64,000 nucleotides of DNA from Paraburkholderia sartisoli (GTDB taxonomy: Bacteria; Pseudomonadota; Gammaproteobacteria; Burkholderiales; Burkholderiaceae), in assembly GCF_900107685.1 (NCBI RefSeq), contig NZ_FNRQ01000006.1:62001-126000 (forward strand), read 5' to 3'. Under the pieces are notes generated by a model that worked only from the letters and a program-made list of their open reading frames with translations, searched no databases and was not told the DNA's origin. The translations under genes were made by a program, and so were the position numbers. Shown in pieces: positions 53,583 to 62,682 of this stretch. Each line of letters starts with the position of its first letter. Position 1 is the first letter of the stretch.

Positions 53583-54179
53583 ATGGATAACCAGACCCGT
53601 TCGGAGATTTCCCGCAGAAAGGCCATTGAGGCCGCGCTCATCATCCTGACCCGGGAAGGTGTCGGTGGGCTCACGTTTGATTCGTTGTCGCGTGAAAGCG
53701 GCATCAGCAAGGGTGGACTGCTGCATCAGTTCCGCACCCGGCAGGGCGTGTTGTGCGCGTTGCTGGAATATCAGCGGCAGCAATTCGAGCAGATCGCGCG
53801 CGACTATATGGCAAAGGAAGGCGCGTCGAAGGCCGAACCGAACCTCGCGGCGCAGATTGCGATTTATCGGGAGTCCATCAACCAGCCGCATTCCGTGGCA
53901 CGGGCGGTGCTCGCCGCACTGGTCGAAAATCCCACCCTGCTCGACGACATGAAGACGTCTGATGCAGTGAAAATGAAGGTGTTGCAGGATGAAGCGACCG
54001 ACCTCGATCTCTCGCTGTTGCGATACTTCGCTGCCAGCGGTCTGGCATTTCACACTCTGCTAGGACTGTCGCCTTTGAGCAATTCCGCGCGGAACAGGCT
54101 GTTCGACCGGCTCCTCGATGAGGATAGCTGGCAAGCTCAAAAGCCACAGCCGAAAGCGCGCAGGCGGTCTGCGCGCTGA
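53583..54179 (+). CDS. TetR-family regulator
   Basis: 198 residues. N-terminal HTH: RRKAIEAALIILTREGVGGL, TFDSLSRESGISKGGLLHQF, then a helical C-terminal ligand domain of the TetR_C_37-like type. Upstream in-frame codons reach back across the operator and are not coding; ATG 53583 is used. Divergent from DUF3313-pqiABC; probably represses both from the palindrome at 53386-53403. Confidence 0.92.
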   Translation: MDNQTRSEISRRKAIEAALIILTREGVGGLTFDSLSRESGISKGGLLHQFRTRQGVLCALLEYQRQQFEQIARDYMAKEGASKAEPNLAAQIAIYRESINQPHSVARAVLAALVENPTLLDDMKTSDAVKMKVLQDEATDLDLSLLRYFAASGLAFHTLLGLSPLSNSARNRLFDRLLDEDSWQAQKPQPKARRRSAR

Positions 54180-54294
54180 GCGTCGCCATGGTTTGAATTT
54201 TCACAAAAACTTCTAAAGCCCATACTGTCTGTTGCGACGCCGATGAACAGGACCCGCAACAACTACCCACCCGCGGTCTCGCCGCGGGCAGCGC

Positions 54295-55035
54295 TCATTT
54301 CGAAGCCGTCGTCACAAGAACCGGTTTGTCGCGGTAGAGCGTCGGGAAAAGCCGCTTGAGGTTCGCGACCTTCGGCAGATCGTTGATGGCGATATACATC
54401 GAATCCGGGTGCAGCGTCAGATAGTTCTGGTGATAGCCCTCGGCCGGATAGAACGCCTTCAGCGCATCGGTCTTCGTCACGATCGGCGCGGGAAACGCAT
54501 GCGACTTGTTGAGCTGCGCGATGTAGCTTTGCGCGACCTGCTTCTGCATGTCGTTTGCCGGAAAAATCGCCGACCGGTATTGCGTGCCGACGTCCGGGCC
54601 CTGCCGGTTCAGCTCGGTCGGATCGTGCGCGACCGAAAAATAGATCTGCAGCAGCCGGCCATACGTGATCTGCGACGGGTCGTACGTGATCTGCACGGAT
54701 TCCGCATGTCCTGTCTGTCCGGTGCTGACCGTTTCATATTCGGCCGTATCGCGCGCGCCGCCCGAATAGCCGGAGACGACGTTCGTCACGCCGCGCACGT
54801 GCTGGAACACACCCTGCACGCCCCAGAAACAGCCGCCTGCGAGCACCGCTGTTTCCGTATGCGCGGCCGTCGGCGGTTCGTCCACGGCCGGCGGCGCGAT
54901 CACGACAGCGGCTTCCGCCGACATCGCCGTGCGCTGCGTCATCACGAGCGCGCCGCCAGCAAGGCCAAGCGCCATCGCGACGGCGAGCGCACGCGTGCGC
55001 GTCGAGCGTCTGAAAGTTTGAGTCAGGAACTTCAT
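54295..55035 (-). CDS. msrA: Exported methionine sulfoxide reductase A
   Basis: 246 residues. N-terminal signal or anchor (RTRALAVAMALGLAGGALVM), then MsrA from about residue 62: catalytic AGGCFWGVQGVF, GYSGG, EYETVSTGQTGHAE, and HQNYLTLHP. Reduces Met-S-sulfoxide, here in the periplasm. The usual C-terminal resolving cysteines are absent, so an external reductant is needed. 89 bp after msrB. Confidence 0.95.
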   Translation of the reverse strand: MKFLTQTFRRSTRTRALAVAMALGLAGGALVMTQRTAMSAEAAVVIAPPAVDEPPTAAHTETAVLAGGCFWGVQGVFQHVRGVTNVVSGYSGGARDTAEYETVSTGQTGHAESVQITYDPSQITYGRLLQIYFSVAHDPTELNRQGPDVGTQYRSAIFPANDMQKQVAQSYIAQLNKSHAFPAPIVTKTDALKAFYPAEGYHQNYLTLHPDSMYIAINDLPKVANLKRLFPTLYRDKPVLVTTASK

Positions 55036-55124
55036 GATCCACGTCCTCGTTCAGCGCGCCGTTTTGCGTCATGCCCGGCCGGCGCAGGACCGTTTTCTTT
55101 ACGTGCGGATACGCGTCATGCGCG

Positions 55125-55649
55125 TCATACGGCCTTGGGCGTAAACGTCATCGCAAGGCCGTTCATGCAATAGCGCAGGCCGGTGGGCGGCGGGCCGTCA
55201 TCGAAGACGTGCCCCAGGTGTCCGCCGCAGCGCCGGCAATGCACCTCGTTGCGCGCCATGCCGAACGACGTGTCGGTCTGCGTCGCGACGGCGCCATCCA
55301 GCGGCTTCCAGAAGCTCGGCCAGCCGGTGTGGCTGTCGTATTTCGTCTTCGATGAAAACAGGTCCAGCCGGCACCCCGCGCACGCGAAGATGCCCGCGCG
55401 GTGTTCGCTGTTGAGCGGGCTGCTGTACGGGCGTTCGGTGCCCTCCTCGCGCAGCACGTTGTATTGCGCGTCGGTCAGCATCTTGTGCCACTCGGCGTCC
55501 GAATGGACGACTTCGAACGGCGTGCCGGTGGCCGCCTGTGCATGCGCCGGCGCGGCGCCGAACAGGCGCCACGCGGCCGTGCCGCCAGCGAGCGTGGTCG
55601 CCCCGAATACCTTCAGGAAAATCCGTTTCGAGCGTTTCATGATATTCAT
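55125..55649 (-). CDS. msrB: Exported methionine sulfoxide reductase B
   Basis: 174 residues. Signal peptide with KRSKRIFLK and GATTLAGGTAAW, cleavage near AHA-QA. MsrB motifs: YNVLREEGTERPYSSPLN, zinc Cys pairs CAGC and CRRC, HTGWPSFWKP, GGHLGHVFDDGP and catalytic Cys in LRYCMN. Reduces Met-R-sulfoxide. Start ATG 55649 behind GGAGA; ATG 55640 also possible. Paired with msrA downstream. Confidence 0.95.
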   Translation of the reverse strand: MNIMKRSKRIFLKVFGATTLAGGTAAWRLFGAAPAHAQAATGTPFEVVHSDAEWHKMLTDAQYNVLREEGTERPYSSPLNSEHRAGIFACAGCRLDLFSSKTKYDSHTGWPSFWKPLDGAVATQTDTSFGMARNEVHCRRCGGHLGHVFDDGPPPTGLRYCMNGLAMTFTPKAV

Positions 55650-55992
55650 CCAGGTAATGTCTCCGGCGTCTCCGACCTCGGTGCCAGGGTCGCCACGACG
55701 CCTGACGTTCGCCGGAATCCGCACGTTTGCCCGCGGAACCCGTCCAACGCTTTTGCGCGTTCGTGAACGTGAGTCGCGCGACACGCCGATAAATGACAGT
55801 ACGCCTGCACTGTTTACACATCCAGTGCCAGGTTATTCCGTGAAATATCCGGAAATGTTCGAAACGGTGCATCGGGAATAAAGTACGCGCGAGCGGCGTT
55901 TGACTTGAGACCCTGACATCGTCGCGAGCGGAATACACTAGCGCCCCATTTCTAACAGCTTTCATCGCCCCATCCTTCTGAAGACGCCACCG

Positions 55993-56601
55993 ATGAACAC
56001 ACAAGCCAACCCGTCCCGCGCCGAACTGGCCGGCGCGACGACGCCCTCGCAGTACTCCCGCACCGCGATGCTGCTGCACTGGGTCATCGCGGCGCTCATT
56101 CTCGTCAACGTTGCGCTCGGGCTGAGCGCGGATTCGCTTCCGGACGACTGGGTGCGCCCCGTCATCGATACGCACAAGTCGATCGGCATCACGGTGCTGG
56201 GCCTCGTGCTGCTGCGCATTCTGTGGCGCGCGTCGCACCGGCCGCCGCCGCTGCCGCGCAGTTTTCCGGACTGGGAACGCGGCGCGGCGCACGTCGCGCA
56301 CTTCGTGCTCTACCTGTTGATGATCGGCCTGCCGCTCTCGGGATGGATGCACGACTCCGCGTGGAAAGACGCGGCGACGCATCCGATGAGCCTCTTCGGC
56401 ATCGTGCCGTGGCCGCGCATCGGGTTCATCATGAATCTCGATCCTGCCGTGAAGGAACACCTGCAGCTGCACGACAGATTCGGCGCGCTGCATACGTGGC
56501 TCGGCTATGCGCTGTATGCGCTCCTCGCGATGCACATCGGCGGCGCGCTCAAGCACGAATGGATCGACCGCAAATCGGTATTGAAACGGATGCTGCCGTG
56601 A
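55993..56601 (+). CDS. Cytochrome b561-type membrane protein
   Basis: 202 residues, four membrane helices; haem histidines in AMLLHWVIAAL, DTHKSIGIT, LHDRFGALHTWLGYALY and AMHIGGALKHEW. Quinol-linked electron carrier. Divergent from msrB (343 bp), its stop overlaps the GTG start of the glycosyltransferase gene. Supplying electrons to periplasmic Msr enzymes is a tempting idea but not shown. Confidence 0.92.
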   Translation: MNTQANPSRAELAGATTPSQYSRTAMLLHWVIAALILVNVALGLSADSLPDDWVRPVIDTHKSIGITVLGLVLLRILWRASHRPPPLPRSFPDWERGAAHVAHFVLYLLMIGLPLSGWMHDSAWKDAATHPMSLFGIVPWPRIGFIMNLDPAVKEHLQLHDRFGALHTWLGYALYALLAMHIGGALKHEWIDRKSVLKRMLP

Positions 56602-58124
56602 CCGGGGACGTCGACCTTCCCCTCGAGAACCCGCCGGTGAATTCCGCCGATGCGGCGCGAAGCGCGAAAGCGTCGCTCGAAAACGCGCTCGCGCTCGCCT
56701 CGCCGCGCATCCTCCCGCGTCCGGCGACGATGCTGGGCGTGGCGATTCATTGCAGCGTAGTCGTGCTGTGGCTGGTGCTGTTCGCGCGGGCGTTTTTCCT
56801 GCACGGCGTCGTCGCGTGGGCGACGGGCATCGCATACGTGATCTACGACACGTTGCTGCTCGCGTTCGTCACGCTGAAAACGCTGCCGCTGATCCGCCCG
56901 ATGCAACCGCCGGCCGCGCCGGCGCACGCGGCCAACGCGCGGCCGATGCCGGACATGGGCGTCATCGTCGCGTCGCACAACGAGGCGGCGGTGCTGCCCG
57001 TGACGCTCGCCGCGCTGCTGCAACAGACGCACGGGCCCGCGCAGATCGTCATCGCCGACGACGGTTCGACCGACGGCACGCGCGATCTCCTCACGCGTCG
57101 CTTCGGCCTGGTCGCGCCCGCCGAAGGCGAGCTGAGCGCGCCGAGCACGCTGCATCCAAACCTCTACTGGCTGCGCGTGCCACACGGCGGCAAAGCGCGC
57201 GCGCTGAACGCGGCCATCACCGTCATGACGACGAGCACCGTGATGACCGTCGACGCCGACACGCTGCTCGCCGCCGACGCCACCTTCGCGATGCGCGCCG
57301 CGTTTGCCGGGAACCCCGATCTGGTCGCCGCCACGGGCATTCTGGTGCCGGTCTGCAGCAAGACCGTGGCGGGGCGGCTCTTCCAGTTTTTCCAGACGTA
57401 CGAGTACATGCGCAATTTCATCGCGCGCTTTGCCTGGATGCGCGCGGACAGCCTGCTGCTGGTTTCAGGCGCGTTTGCGTCGTTCCGGCGCGACGCGCTG
57501 ATCACCGTCGGCGGCTTTGATCCGCAGTGTCTGGTGGAAGATTACGAACTGATTCACCGCCTGCGCCGTCACGCGGTCGATCACGGTTTGCACTGGGACG
57601 TCAGCGTGGTCGGCAATGCACACGCGCGCACCGATGCGCCCGGCACGCTGGCGGGTTTTCTTCGCCAGCGGCGTCGCTGGTTCGCGGGCTTCCTGCAGAC
57701 GCAGTACTGGAATCGTGACATGACGGGCAATCCGCGTTACGGCACGCTCGGCATGCTGATGCTGCCCGTCAAGGCGATCGATACGATGCAGCCGGTCTAC
57801 GGGCTCACCGCATTCGCGCTGCTGCTCGGCTTTGTGTTCGGTGGACACGGCGCGATCGTCATTTCGATCTTCAGCGTGATCGGCCTGAAAACCGCCATCG
57901 ATCTCGTGTTCTACCTGTGGTGCGTGCATCTGTACCGCCGCTGGACGGGCGACCGTTCGGGCTCGAGCATCGGGATGGCCATGGCCGCCGCGATCGCCGA
58001 GCCGTTCACGTTCCAGTTGATTCGCCATGCAGGTGCCGCGCTGGGCTGGCTGCATTTTCTGCGCGGCGGACGCTCGTGGGGCAAGCAGCGCCGCTCAGGT
58101 CTCGTCGCGCCGGACGAGCATTGA
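56598..58124 (+). CDS. Membrane glycosyltransferase, family 2
   Basis: 508 residues. GTG start overlaps the cytochrome b561 stop (GTGA). Membrane helices at about 45-65 and 70-95, then a GT2 domain: VIVASHNEAAVLPVT, IADDGSTDGT, TVDADT (DxD), CLVEDYELIHRL and RQRRRWFAGF (QxxRW), and three C-terminal helices. This is the processive polysaccharide-synthase plan (BcsA/HasA/IcaA). No polysaccharide genes lie nearby. Confidence 0.93.
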   Translation: MTGDVDLPLENPPVNSADAARSAKASLENALALASPRILPRPATMLGVAIHCSVVVLWLVLFARAFFLHGVVAWATGIAYVIYDTLLLAFVTLKTLPLIRPMQPPAAPAHAANARPMPDMGVIVASHNEAAVLPVTLAALLQQTHGPAQIVIADDGSTDGTRDLLTRRFGLVAPAEGELSAPSTLHPNLYWLRVPHGGKARALNAAITVMTTSTVMTVDADTLLAADATFAMRAAFAGNPDLVAATGILVPVCSKTVAGRLFQFFQTYEYMRNFIARFAWMRADSLLLVSGAFASFRRDALITVGGFDPQCLVEDYELIHRLRRHAVDHGLHWDVSVVGNAHARTDAPGTLAGFLRQRRRWFAGFLQTQYWNRDMTGNPRYGTLGMLMLPVKAIDTMQPVYGLTAFALLLGFVFGGHGAIVISIFSVIGLKTAIDLVFYLWCVHLYRRWTGDRSGSSIGMAMAAAIAEPFTFQLIRHAGAALGWLHFLRGGRSWGKQRRSGLVAPDEH

Positions 58125-58274
58125 GGTGGTGCGCCTGACAGCTGCGGCTGGCAGGCGCGAGCGAGCACTTTTTAGTGTTTCTGATGCGCCTCGCCTCTGA
58201 TGTCGGGAAAGAACGCGCCACGCCGCGCCTTGATGTCAATTCGGCGCTGCACGGCCAGTATCCGAGGCAGCGCC

Positions 58275-59039
58275 TCAGTCCGCGGGACCCATCTTCGGCG
58301 CGTCTTCGTTGCGCGATTTGCGCCACTGCTGGTAAGCGGCCAGCGTTTCTTCGTTCGGCGGATAGGTGCCGCGCAGCGGCGCGCCCGCTTCGATGCGCGC
58401 CGTGATGAACGCTTCCATCAGTTCCTGCTCCGCCGCCGCGTGCGCGACTTCTTCGGCGAGATGACGCGGGACGATCACGACGCCATCGGCATCGCCGACG
58501 ACGATATCGCCCGGATACACCGCCACACCGCCGCAACCGATCGGGACGTTGACGTCGATGGCGTGATGCTTCGCGAGATTCAGCGGCGCGCTTGCACCCG
58601 CGCAGAAAAGCGGCAGGCGAAGCGCGGCGATCGTCGCGCTGTCGCGGATCGGGCCGTCCGACACCATGCCCGCGACGCCGCGCATTTTCAGGCGCGTCGC
58701 GAGAATCGAGCCGACCGATGCGACGCTGCGCTCGCCGCGGCAGTCCTGCACGAGCACGCTGCCAGGCGGCGCGGTTTCGATGGCCTTGCGCTGCGGATGG
58801 TCAGGGTCCTGGAAAATGCCGACGTGATCGATGTCCTCGCGCGCCGGGATATTGCGCAGCGTAAAGGCCGGGCCGACGAGATTCGGCGCATCGGCGGCGG
58901 GCTTCACGAGCGGCACGACGCCCTGGAGGAACACATTGCGCAGGCCGTGCTTGAAGAGTTGCGTCGTGAGCGTGGCGGTGCTGACATGGCGAAGTTTTTC
59001 GAGCGCCGCTTCGCTGACGGGATGTTCGGTCGAAGTCAT
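58275..59039 (-). CDS. RraA-family protein (HMG aldolase-like)
   Basis: 254 residues. RraA/DlpA pattern: GPAFTLRN, GSVLVQDCRGE, the active GMVSDGPIRDSATI (Arg-Asp) and GDIVVGDADGVVIVP. Members are 4-hydroxy-4-methyl-2-oxoglutarate aldolases/oxaloacetate decarboxylases or, in E. coli, an RNase E inhibitor; the C-terminal extension favours the enzyme group. Start ATG 59039 with GGAA upstream. Confidence 0.88.
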   Translation of the reverse strand: MTSTEHPVSEAALEKLRHVSTATLTTQLFKHGLRNVFLQGVVPLVKPAADAPNLVGPAFTLRNIPAREDIDHVGIFQDPDHPQRKAIETAPPGSVLVQDCRGERSVASVGSILATRLKMRGVAGMVSDGPIRDSATIAALRLPLFCAGASAPLNLAKHHAIDVNVPIGCGGVAVYPGDIVVGDADGVVIVPRHLAEEVAHAAAEQELMEAFITARIEAGAPLRGTYPPNEETLAAYQQWRKSRNEDAPKMGPAD

Positions 59040-59241
59040 CGGATGGGTTCCGTGGTGAGAGTCAGACGGGTTCGCGACATGACATGCCGGCGCGTTTTGC
59101 CGGCCGATGTTATCGCTACGACCCTGCCCACGCTCGCCAGGGATTACGCGTACGCACGCGCTGTCCGTCTCCGGTTTCAAAGCGCAGTATGCTGGCGGCA
59201 ACCGTGCTGCGCTTCCGGCAGCGAGCCAACCGCAAAGGATC

Positions 59242-59649
59242 ATGACCATGCCCGCGTTCACCGCGCCGCCCGCCGTCGTCACAGTGAAAAGCCGTTTCGA
59301 TTTCGACCGCACGGTGAATCTCGTCACCGAGGCGCTGACTTCACGCGGCATGACGATTTTCGCCGACATCGATCAGGCCGCCGCCGCGGCACAATCCGGA
59401 ACGACGCTGCGTCCGACGCGGCTGATTCTCTTCGGTAATCCGAGGGGCGGAACGCCGGTCATGCAGGCCAATCCGCACGCCGCACTGGAATTGCCGCTAA
59501 AGATCGTGATCTGGCAGGACGCGCAGGAACCGGTATGCGTCGATTATCTCGATCCCGGCGCGTTGCTCAGCGAGCGATATGGCATCGATCCCGCGCTTAC
59601 CGGTGCATTCAAGCAGGTCGCGCAGCTACTGGCGCAGACGCTTCAGTAA
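59242..59649 (+). CDS. DUF302-domain protein
   Basis: 135 residues. DUF302: VTVKSRFDFDRTVNLVTEAL, GMTIFADIDQAAAA, TRLILFGNPRGGTPVMQANP, ALELPLKIVIWQD. Cytoplasmic, often linked to redox or metal stress; function not known. Start ATG 59242 is 3 nt from AAAGG, ATG 59248 9 nt from it. Confidence 0.9.
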   Translation: MTMPAFTAPPAVVTVKSRFDFDRTVNLVTEALTSRGMTIFADIDQAAAAAQSGTTLRPTRLILFGNPRGGTPVMQANPHAALELPLKIVIWQDAQEPVCVDYLDPGALLSERYGIDPALTGAFKQVAQLLAQTLQ

Positions 59650-59666
59650 AAACCGCCGCCCGGCGC

Positions 59667-60395
59667 TTACGCGACCCGCAGCCCAAGCTCTTCCATCAGC
59701 AGCGCCGCCTGCGCGTGCGAAATCGTCGCACCGCGAAACTGTGCGGCATCCGTGAGACGCAGGCCACCGAGGTCGGCGTCGCGCAGATCCGCGCCGGCGA
59801 AGCGCGCGCTCTTCAACAGCGCGTTGCGCAGACTGCCGCCGTTGAACACGGCGTCGCGAAAGTCGGCGCCGCCGAGGTCGGCATCGGAGAAATCGAGCTG
59901 GTCGAGCGTCGCCTTTCTGAACGACATGCCGCGCAGGTCCGCACCGATCAGCAGACACTCGCTGAACTGCAAACCGAGTGTCGTGGCGTTTTCGAAGGTA
60001 GCGCCCGTCAGCTTGCTCTCGCTGAACGCGACCGACGCGAGTTTCGCGCGTCGCCAGCTGGTGTTGTTGAGATCGCAGGCGCGAAACGTCGCGTCGTGGA
60101 GATCAGCGGCGCCGAAATCGGCCTGCCGTCCACGGCAACTGCGCCAGCGCGTGCCGTTGAGCTGCGCGCCGAAGAACGACGCTTCCACCAGCGTGCAGCG
60201 CGTGAAATGACATCCGCCCAGGTTGAGTCGCGAGAAGTCGGCCATGTCGAACACGCAGTCTTCGAATGAAGGCGGTGTCGTGGCGCTGGCAAGCAGGGCT
60301 TCGAGCGATTCGCGAGTGAGGGTTGTCGATGCAACGGGTTGACTGGTTTGACCGGTGCGGCCAGGGGCTGTGTCTGGAAAGAGTTCGTGGTTCAT
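59667..60395 (-). CDS. Pentapeptide-repeat protein
   Basis: 242 residues. About 25 pentapeptide repeats of A(D/N)Lxx form from residue 50 to 220 (FSRLNLGGCHFTRCTLVEAS, GADLRGMSFRKATLDQLDFS). This forms a right-handed quadrilateral helix. Such proteins may mimic DNA or act as scaffolds; no quinolone-resistance feature is seen. Divergent from the GST gene. Confidence 0.9.
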   Translation of the reverse strand: MNHELFPDTAPGRTGQTSQPVASTTLTRESLEALLASATTPPSFEDCVFDMADFSRLNLGGCHFTRCTLVEASFFGAQLNGTRWRSCRGRQADFGAADLHDATFRACDLNNTSWRRAKLASVAFSESKLTGATFENATTLGLQFSECLLIGADLRGMSFRKATLDQLDFSDADLGGADFRDAVFNGGSLRNALLKSARFAGADLRDADLGGLRLTDAAQFRGATISHAQAALLMEELGLRVA

Positions 60396-60548
60396 CTGGA
60401 GTCGGAGTGTGCCGCGCACAATGCGCCGCGCGCGACATGGGCAGCGCGCCTCGTCCATTTTAACTTCAGCGCACGGCCGCGACCCTGGGCAGGAAATCAT
60501 GGAAGTGTTTATATTTATCGTCCTGTCCGACGAATACCGCCGAAAACG

Positions 60549-60565
60549 CATTCATTCAATGAATG
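60549..60565. promoter_or_regulatory. Palindrome upstream of GST gene
   Basis: CATTCATT-C-AATGAATG, perfect 8-nt arms, 40 bp before the GST start. It resembles the TTCATT/AATGAA site at 5627-5642. Confidence 0.55.
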
Positions 60566-60605
60566 GCGCGACGTCGCCGCTCAACCCCTGCATCAGGAAC
60601 TCGAG

Positions 60606-61316
60606 ATGACCGATCTTTCCGCCTTTCCGATTACAACGAAGTGGCCCGCGCAACATCCTGAGCGTATCCAGCTCTATTCGCTGCCGACACCGAACGGCGT
60701 GAAAATTTCCATCATGCTCGAAGAAACGGGCCTCGCTTACGAGCCGCATCTCGTCAGCTTCGAGACGAACGACCAGATGTCGCCCGCGTTCCTTTCGCTG
60801 AATCCGAACAACAAGATCCCGGCGATCATCGACCCCAACGGACCGGACGGCAAGCCGCTGGCGCTGTTCGAATCCGGTGCGATCCTGATCTATCTCGCCG
60901 ACAGGTCGGGCCGGTTCATGCCGCGGGACGCCGCCGGCCGCTACGAAACGATCCAGTGGGTCATGTTCCAGATGGGCGGCATCGGGCCGATGTTTGGACA
61001 GGTCGGCTTCTTCCACAAGTTCGCGGGCAGGGAGTATGAAGACAAGCGTCCGCGCGACCGCTATGTCGCCGAATCGAAGCGTCTGCTGGGCGTGCTGAAC
61101 GAGCGTCTCGCCACACGCCAGTGGATCATGGGCGACGACTACACGATCGCCGACATCGCGACGTTCCCGTGGGTGCGTAACCTGGTCGGCTTCTACGAAG
61201 CGGGCGACCTCGTCGCGATCAAGGACTTCCCGCACGTCACGCGTGCATTGCAGGCGTTCATCGCGCGCCCGGCCGTCGAGAAAGGGCTGACGATACCCGC
61301 GCGCAAACCTGCCTGA
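60606..61316 (+). CDS. Glutathione S-transferase, YghU/YfcG type
   Basis: 236 residues. N-terminal thioredoxin-like domain from about 20: IQLYSLPTPNGVKISIMLEE, the Thr-Pro-Asn for glutathione, NPNNKIPAIID with cis-Pro, ALFESGAILIYLAD. C-terminal helical domain ends with IADIATFPWV. This subgroup reduces disulphides with two glutathiones bound. RBS AGGAA. Confidence 0.93.
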   Translation: MTDLSAFPITTKWPAQHPERIQLYSLPTPNGVKISIMLEETGLAYEPHLVSFETNDQMSPAFLSLNPNNKIPAIIDPNGPDGKPLALFESGAILIYLADRSGRFMPRDAAGRYETIQWVMFQMGGIGPMFGQVGFFHKFAGREYEDKRPRDRYVAESKRLLGVLNERLATRQWIMGDDYTIADIATFPWVRNLVGFYEAGDLVAIKDFPHVTRALQAFIARPAVEKGLTIPARKPA

Positions 61317-61360
61317 AGTAGCGTCGCGGTAGCGAGCTCCTCCGCGCCGCGCGGACAAAA

Positions 61361-61390
61361 AAATGGCCGCTGGTAACCCCGCGGCCATTT
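61361..61390 (-). terminator. Strong hairpin with T-tract on minus strand
   Basis: AAATGGCCGC / GCGGCCATTT, 10-nt loop. On the minus strand it is followed by TTTTTTT, so it ends transcripts coming from the right, where no minus-strand gene is annotated; the plus strand tail is ACCCCC. It also lies 45 bp past the GST stop. Confidence 0.7.
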
Positions 61391-61465
61391 ACCCCCACGC
61401 ATGCGGCTTTGAATCCGCTGCGTTTTTCTTTTGTTTTTGTTCTTCTTCTGGTTGCTTCTTCTTTT

Positions 61466-61507
61466 CCCCGAACTACCCTTTCCCCGAACTTTCGTTTTCC
61501 CCGACTT
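61466..61507 (+). repeat. Triple imperfect repeat CCCCGAACT
   Basis: CCCCGAACT at 61466-61474 and 61482-61490 and CCCCGACTT at 61499-61507, each preceded by TTT(T), spacing 16 and 17 bp. Confidence 0.7.
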
Positions 61508-61547
61508 ACTGGCCCCACTCGCTTGCAACTCCGTGCTTGTTCTTATC

Positions 61548-61577
61548 GTTTGGTCACACTTGGTTACGTTTGGTTAC
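61548..61577 (+). repeat. Three tandem 10-bp repeats
   Basis: GTTTGGTCAC, ACTTGGTTAC, GTTTGGTTAC directly end to end. A 10-bp period puts all copies on one helix face, as for cooperative protein binding. Confidence 0.75.
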
Positions 61578-61869
61578 AGTCTAGTCATTACGAATTGACA
61601 CGCTATTGTCGTTTTCTCTCCCAGGGTTTTCACCGACATTTTGCTGGCGCTTGACGCCGCGCACCGGTGGTCCTGCAACACGCGGCTCATCGGTCCTGCG
61701 AAAAGCCACTTTGTGACGCATGGCACGAGCACACACAGCGCCGTGCCTGCGCCAACCCGTGAGGCACTTCGAAACGATCGGCGGATCAATCAAATGGCTT
61801 GCCGCTTTCAGTTCGCGGTGCGACATTCGTGGAGCCCGGCATCCGCAGGCACACAGACAAGGAGCATGA

Positions 61870-62682
61870 ATGACCGGACATGAAATCCTCCATCCGTTAA
61901 GGCCTTTTCTGAAGAATTTCGTCTGGGAGCACGGACACATCGGCACACGTTTTCTCGACTGCACCGATGGCGGCGTGAAATTCGACGAAGGCAAGAAGTC
62001 CCGCTTCGCCGCGGAAAAATATCTGTACGTACCGCTCGGCAAGGATGCCGACGACGACCCCACCGCGGAAGGCCCGGCGGTCCACGAAGCCGGCCTCGCC
62101 CGCTTTCTGCGCGCAGCGCAGATGGGCAAGCCGGAGGAAGCCGGTTCAGCCGCGGAAGTGCAGCGCGCCGTACACGACTGCGTGGAACTCGGCGTATTCA
62201 GCGCCTACCAGCGCGAAGCGCACGCCGCCCACGCACGCTATTCCGAAGAAGCGATGTTCGACGACGAAATCCGCGCGGCGGTTGTCGGCGATATCCGCCG
62301 GATGTACGCGCCGATGCGCGAGCAGCTCGCGCTTTATGACTTCACCGTGCTTTACGGCCTGCCGGCGCCGCTCATGTTCAGCGACGCGCCGTTCATCGAC
62401 TGGCGCGTGCGGATCACGCCCGCGCTGCCGTTCGTGTCGTTGCCGCTCGGGCCGTATGCGCTGCTCGTCGGCGGCTCTTCGGGACGAACGAGCAAGGCAG
62501 CGCCCGTGGTATGGAAAGCCGCAGGCGCGCTCGGGCCGCTCAAGGACCATAACCGGCATCAGGTGGAGCGCGCGCACCACTGGATCGTCGCGACCACCGA
62601 CGACCCGCTCGTCGCCGTGCAGCCGCGCTTCGCGCCGCCCGCCGCCACCCCGGCCCCGGACGCCGCGGCGGGGCCGGCATGA
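61870..62682 (+). CDS. Unknown protein, distantly DUF4238-like
   Basis: 270 residues, cytoplasmic. C-terminal half has LMFSDAPFIDWRVRITPALP, FVSLPLGPYALLVGG and RHQVERAHHWIVATTDDPLV, an order similar to DUF4238 (TSDNP, P-L-S-P, N..I...A..yviA), a weak match from memory. N-terminal half is charged with no motif. RBS AGGAG 5 nt before ATG. Stop overlaps the amidohydrolase start as ATGA. Confidence 0.6.
   Translation: MTGHEILHPLRPFLKNFVWEHGHIGTRFLDCTDGGVKFDEGKKSRFAAEKYLYVPLGKDADDDPTAEGPAVHEAGLARFLRAAQMGKPEEAGSAAEVQRAVHDCVELGVFSAYQREAHAAHARYSEEAMFDDEIRAAVVGDIRRMYAPMREQLALYDFTVLYGLPAPLMFSDAPFIDWRVRITPALPFVSLPLGPYALLVGGSSGRTSKAAPVVWKAAGALGPLKDHNRHQVERAHHWIVATTDDPLVAVQPRFAPPAATPAPDAAAGPA

Larger units (their letters stand above)
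61391..61869. other. Gene-free repeat-rich region, possible minus-strand small RNA
   Basis: Pyrimidine-rich on the plus strand and less GC-rich than the flanks. It holds three TTTCCCCGA-type repeats and three 10-bp TTGGT-AC repeats (see separate entries). No convincing protein gene; small frames present are low-complexity. A minus-strand RNA ending at 61361 is possible. Confidence 0.5.
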
